A model generated the notes under the pieces. It was given only the letters and a program-made list of their open reading frames with translations. It made no database searches and was not told where the DNA came from. Positions 61,319 to 64,000 of a stretch of DNA of 64,000 bases are shown piece after piece. The stretch spans positions 1 through 64,000 of the forward strand of contig NZ_CAJPQR010000010.1 in assembly GCF_905372745.1 (NCBI RefSeq), in the 5' to 3' direction. Positions within the stretch are counted from its first letter, which is position 1, and every line of letters begins with the position of its first letter. Source of the stretch: an uncultured Campylobacter sp. (GTDB lineage Bacteria > Campylobacterota > Campylobacteria > Campylobacterales > Campylobacteraceae). Position numbers and translations under genes: made by a program.

Positions 61319-62240
61319 TTTTACCTCTTGAAATTTTAAAAATCCTCATTTTTGCGCAGCTTGAGCGCGGATTTGCCTTAATCTCGGCAGCGCACGGCGT
61401 TACTGCTTTTTTGCTAACGATTTTACCCAGCGCGTTATCCCCTCCGCACGTGCATCTTAGAGCTTGCGGCGGACAAATGCAGCTTTGCGCCCATTGCCTA
61501 AATTTATTTTTCACGATGCGATCTTCTAGCGAGTGAAAGCTGATTATCGCCACGACGCACTCGTCGATCTGCGAATCCTCGATACTTTGGAGCAAATTTT
61601 GCAGCTCGCCAAGTTCGTTGTTTACCTCTATCCTTATCGCCTGAAAAGCTAACGTCGCCGCGCTAACGCTACGTCCGTTTATGCCCTTTAGCCCGATTAT
61701 TTGCGCGAGGCGTTCGGCGCTTTTTATCTCGCCGTTTTGCCTTGCTTCTACTATTTTAGCGGCAAATTTAGCGGGGTTTGGCAGCTCGCCGTAGTCCTCA
61801 AAGATACGCTCCAGCTCGCGCGCGCTATAAGAATTTACTACGTCGTAAGCTGAAAATTTAGCCTGCGCGTCCATGCGCATATCTAAATTTTCGCTTTTTA
61901 AGCCAAATCCTCGCTCGTTTTTATCTAGCTGCAGCGACGAAACGCCGATATCAGCTAAGATACCGCGGATTTGCCCCTGCTCTACTTTGCCTAAAATTTC
62001 TGAAAATTTACTCTTAAAAATTTGTGCTCTTTGACCGAATTTTTTCAGTCTTTCAAAGCTAAATTTAATCGCTTCTTCATCTTGGTCGCAGGCAATTAAA
62101 TTTACATTTTGATTTTGTTCTAAAATCGCGCCGGAATGCCCGCCGTATCCGAGCGTACAATCAACGATCGCGCCGCTTTTTATATCCTCAAAAGCTCGCA
62201 AAACTTCATCAAGTAGCACGGGAACGTGTGGGGAGTTCAA
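61308..62240 (-). CDS. rsmH: 16S rRNA (cytosine(1402)-N4)-methyltransferase
   Basis: A 310-residue SAM-dependent enzyme methylating C1402 in the ribosomal P-site. PHVPVLLDEVLRAFEDIKSG AIVDCTLGYGGHSGAIL contains motif I; NSPHVP start, LADIGVSSLQLDKNERGF, and SFHSLEDRIVKNKFRQWAQ are RsmH signatures. Start codon is TTG (62240) with AAAGG upstream. ftsL overlaps downstream. Confidence 0.96.
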   Translation of the reverse strand: MNSPHVPVLLDEVLRAFEDIKSGAIVDCTLGYGGHSGAILEQNQNVNLIACDQDEEAIKFSFERLKKFGQRAQIFKSKFSEILGKVEQGQIRGILADIGVSSLQLDKNERGFGLKSENLDMRMDAQAKFSAYDVVNSYSARELERIFEDYGELPNPAKFAAKIVEARQNGEIKSAERLAQIIGLKGINGRSVSAATLAFQAIRIEVNNELGELQNLLQSIEDSQIDECVVAIISFHSLEDRIVKNKFRQWAQSCICPPQALRCTCGGDNALGKIVSKKAVTPCAAEIKANPRSSCAKMRIFKISRGKNAR

Positions 62241-62261
62241 ATTTAGCCTTTATTTTTTGTG

Positions 62262-62267
62262 TATAAT
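62262..62267 (+). promoter_or_regulatory. -10 box of the aldolase-like gene
   Basis: Extended -10 TGTGTATAAT 28 bases before the ATG at 62295, in the divergent region with rsmH. The T-run before it is typical. Confidence 0.55.
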
Positions 62268-62294
62268 AACAAAAAAAGTTTATAAAAGGTTAAA

Positions 62295-62882
62295 ATGGAC
62301 TTAAAATACTGCGCAAGCGAGATCAGCAACATCGCTCTTTCGATGTTTAGAAAAAACTTTTTCGGAGTCTTTCACGGCTCTATTTCAGCTAGGATTCAGC
62401 ATGATTCTTTTTTGATAAATAAAAGGACTACGATTTTTGATAATGTTAGAGAAGAAGACTTGATAATGCTAAATTCCAAAAGGGATTACCGCTGGAACGA
62501 CGCGAGTATAGATGCGGATATCCATCTAAATATATACAAAAATATAAACGAGGCCAAATACGTCTGCTACGCCATGCCGCACTATCTAACAGCATACACC
62601 CTAGGGCACGCCTTTATACGACCGAGGGATTACTTTGGCTATATGAGACGCAGCGAGATACCCATATACGATCCAAAGCAGTTTGAGGACTGGTACGAGC
62701 GCGCCGACACCGAGATATACCGCTATATGCTAGAAAATAAAACTAACGTGATGGTTATCAAAGGATACGGCGTATACGTGCATAGTAGGACGCCTTATCA
62801 GCTGGCAAAAGACGTCGCAATCCTTGAGAATACTTGTAAGCTACTAAGCATTGCGCATTCTTACGAATCGCAAAATAATTAG
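62295..62882 (+). CDS. Class II aldolase/adducin-like protein lacking the usual metal ligands
   Basis: A 195-residue protein whose outline (N-terminal helix, RKNFFGVFHGSISARI, then HLNIYKNINEAKYVCYAMPH, and KGYGVYVHSRTPYQLAKDVA ILENTCKLL) matches the class II aldolase/adducin fold. Real aldolases bind zinc with the two His of an HTH motif and a third in a RxHGV motif; here these positions read YAMPH and KGYGV, so only one His could remain. I infer a non-catalytic or altered member. AAAGG precedes the ATG. It stands between divergent rsmH and ppiD. Confidence 0.8.
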   Translation: MDLKYCASEISNIALSMFRKNFFGVFHGSISARIQHDSFLINKRTTIFDNVREEDLIMLNSKRDYRWNDASIDADIHLNIYKNINEAKYVCYAMPHYLTAYTLGHAFIRPRDYFGYMRRSEIPIYDPKQFEDWYERADTEIYRYMLENKTNVMVIKGYGVYVHSRTPYQLAKDVAILENTCKLLSIAHSYESQNN

Positions 62883-63009
62883 GCAAAGTTTAGTTTGTAT
62901 TATCGCGACTTAAAAATTTTGCCTTCAAACCTCGTTTTTAAGGTGATATTTACGAAATTTAAGTAAAATATTGCATAAAATTTTTATGAAATTTACAAGG
63001 GAAATTTAA

Positions 63010-64000
63010 ATGATAACTTGGATGCAAAAACACAGAAAATACCTTGTCGTGACGATATGGATAAGCACGATAGCTTTCGTCGGGGCGGGTTTCGTGGGCT
63101 GGGGGGCCTATGACCTCAACGCGAGCCGCTCCGGCTCCGTCGCAAAAGTAGGACACAGAAATATAAGCATCCAAGAGTTTCAAAATAAATACGGACAATT
63201 TCACGCATATTATAGCCAGCTTGCCGACGGACATCTAAGCGAAGAAGAAGCCGCTAATCTTAAGCTTGAAAATTTGGCTTTAGAATCGTTAGTAAATGAT
63301 GCTTTATTCTTAAATTTTGCTGATGATTTGGGTCTTGGAGTAAACGACGAAGATATAGTAAAATATATCATCGCGGATCAAAATTTCCATACTAACGGCA
63401 AATTTGATAAAGAGCTGTATAAAAATACGCTAAAAAGAGCCAGAATACCTCAGAGCGAATACGAAGAAAGCCTAAAAAACGTAATCCTGCTAGACAAGCT
63501 AAGACACGCGCTAAATATCCCGACCAAAAAGCAAGATACCGATATGCTTTTGGCGAGTTATTTAATGCAAGATAGAATCTCCATGCAAGTCGTAGAGGCC
63601 GACGACAATGAGATAAAAATAGACGAAGATGCCGTAAAAACGCTCTGGGAAGAACATAAAAACGAGTATAAAACCATGACGGAGTTTAAGCTCGATACTA
63701 AATTTATCCCGGCCATAACCAGCGAAGCAAATGCTACGGAGTTAAGAGCGTTTTATGACGAAAATAAAAACGAGTATAAAGGTAGCGACGACAAAATAAA
63801 AGATTTTGAAGCAGTTAAAGACGAGGTTTTAAAGGACTTTAACCTAAAGCAAACTAAAAAAATCGCGCTAGAAGAGTATTTAAAAATTAAAAAGGGCGAA
63901 AGCGAAGCAGGCACGACTATCTCGACTCTGGAAGATAACGCAAGTCTACCTATAGATGAACTAAAACTCGTCAAAACCGGCGAAACGCTAAAACCGTTTG
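63010..64000 (+). CDS. ppiD: PpiD-like periplasmic folding factor (5' part only)
   Basis: The frame is open from ATG 63010 (AAGGGAAA upstream) to the window end: 330 codons. MITWMQKHRKYLVVTIWIST, one N-terminal TM (about 12-34), then a SurA-N-like SVAKVGHRNISIQEFQNKYG and helical chaperone region, typical of PpiD/SurA-type periplasmic PPIases anchored in the inner membrane. The parvulin domain would lie beyond 64000 or in the last part seen here. It corresponds to the C. jejuni Cj0694 slot after mraW. Partial by window edge. Confidence 0.9.
   Translation, partial: MITWMQKHRKYLVVTIWISTIAFVGAGFVGWGAYDLNASRSGSVAKVGHRNISIQEFQNKYGQFHAYYSQLADGHLSEEEAANLKLENLALESLVNDALFLNFADDLGLGVNDEDIVKYIIADQNFHTNGKFDKELYKNTLKRARIPQSEYEESLKNVILLDKLRHALNIPTKKQDTDMLLASYLMQDRISMQVVEADDNEIKIDEDAVKTLWEEHKNEYKTMTEFKLDTKFIPAITSEANATELRAFYDENKNEYKGSDDKIKDFEAVKDEVLKDFNLKQTKKIALEEYLKIKKGESEAGTTISTLEDNASLPIDELKLVKTGETLKPF

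Overview
The window is chromosomal DNA from a Campylobacter species of the higher-GC group (C. showae/rectus/curvus/gracilis type). I base this on gene content, on gene orders remembered from C. jejuni and Helicobacter pylori, on GC-rich codon use, and on intergenic DNA full of AAATTT. Blocks matching C. jejuni order are gpsA-gatB, flgK-flgN-flgM-flgJ-flgI-rsmD, flaG-fliD-fliS, htrA/cbpA-hspR next to cprRS, and the permease-secA-lolA-periplasmic protein-helicase-lipoprotein run. The block hemC-(fxsA)-proS-hemA-polyprenyl synthase-two small genes matches H. pylori HP0237-HP0242. All orthology is from memory; no search was run. The window is mostly housekeeping; the unusual material lies in the gaps.

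Layout: 1-1300 holds a truncated TonB-dependent receptor gene followed by two dispersed repeats. 1302-5421 has a Rep/UvrD-like helicase and a gnnB-gnnA pair (probable lipid A 2,3-diaminoglucose synthesis). 5422-6602 is a gene-poor gap with possible receptor debris. 6603-13098 (minus strand) carries gpsA, gatB, atpB, a TSUP permease, sodC and a TIGR02757 protein. 13153-20974 is a flagellar block: minus-strand hook-junction, chaperone, anti-sigma and P-ring genes, then plus-strand flaG-fliD-fliS with a probable small chaperone. rnpB (RNase P RNA) lies on the minus strand at about 21682-22002. 23051-35774 (minus) holds truD, thiL, a UbiD-family decarboxylase, and a heme/tRNA/isoprenoid operon. 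35854-37125 is metY. 37289-37852 contains a secreted-protein gene switched off by a G9 tract. 37895-46728 is a K+/H+ antiporter and the stress cluster hspR-cbpA / htrA / cprRS, with a large unrecognised gene inserted. 48395-57803 is envelope biogenesis (LolCE-type permease, SecA, LolA, FliL-like protein, helicase, a two-domain peptidoglycan hydrolase lipoprotein). 58607-64000 ends with DUF523, Dat, FtsL/RsmH, a degenerate class II aldolase and the start of ppiD.

Most notable: (i) a contingency locus where one extra G joins a 38-residue signal-peptide leader to a 115-residue charged C-terminal part; (ii) a repeat starting just after the stop codons of five unrelated genes, in three places joined to a 260-300 bp element with inverted-repeat ends whose core lies in both orientations; (iii) a class II aldolase-like protein without the usual zinc histidines; (iv) a hairpin burying a Shine-Dalgarno sequence; (v) one frameshifted and one truncated gene. 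No CRISPR array, tRNA, rRNA, prophage or transposase gene was seen.
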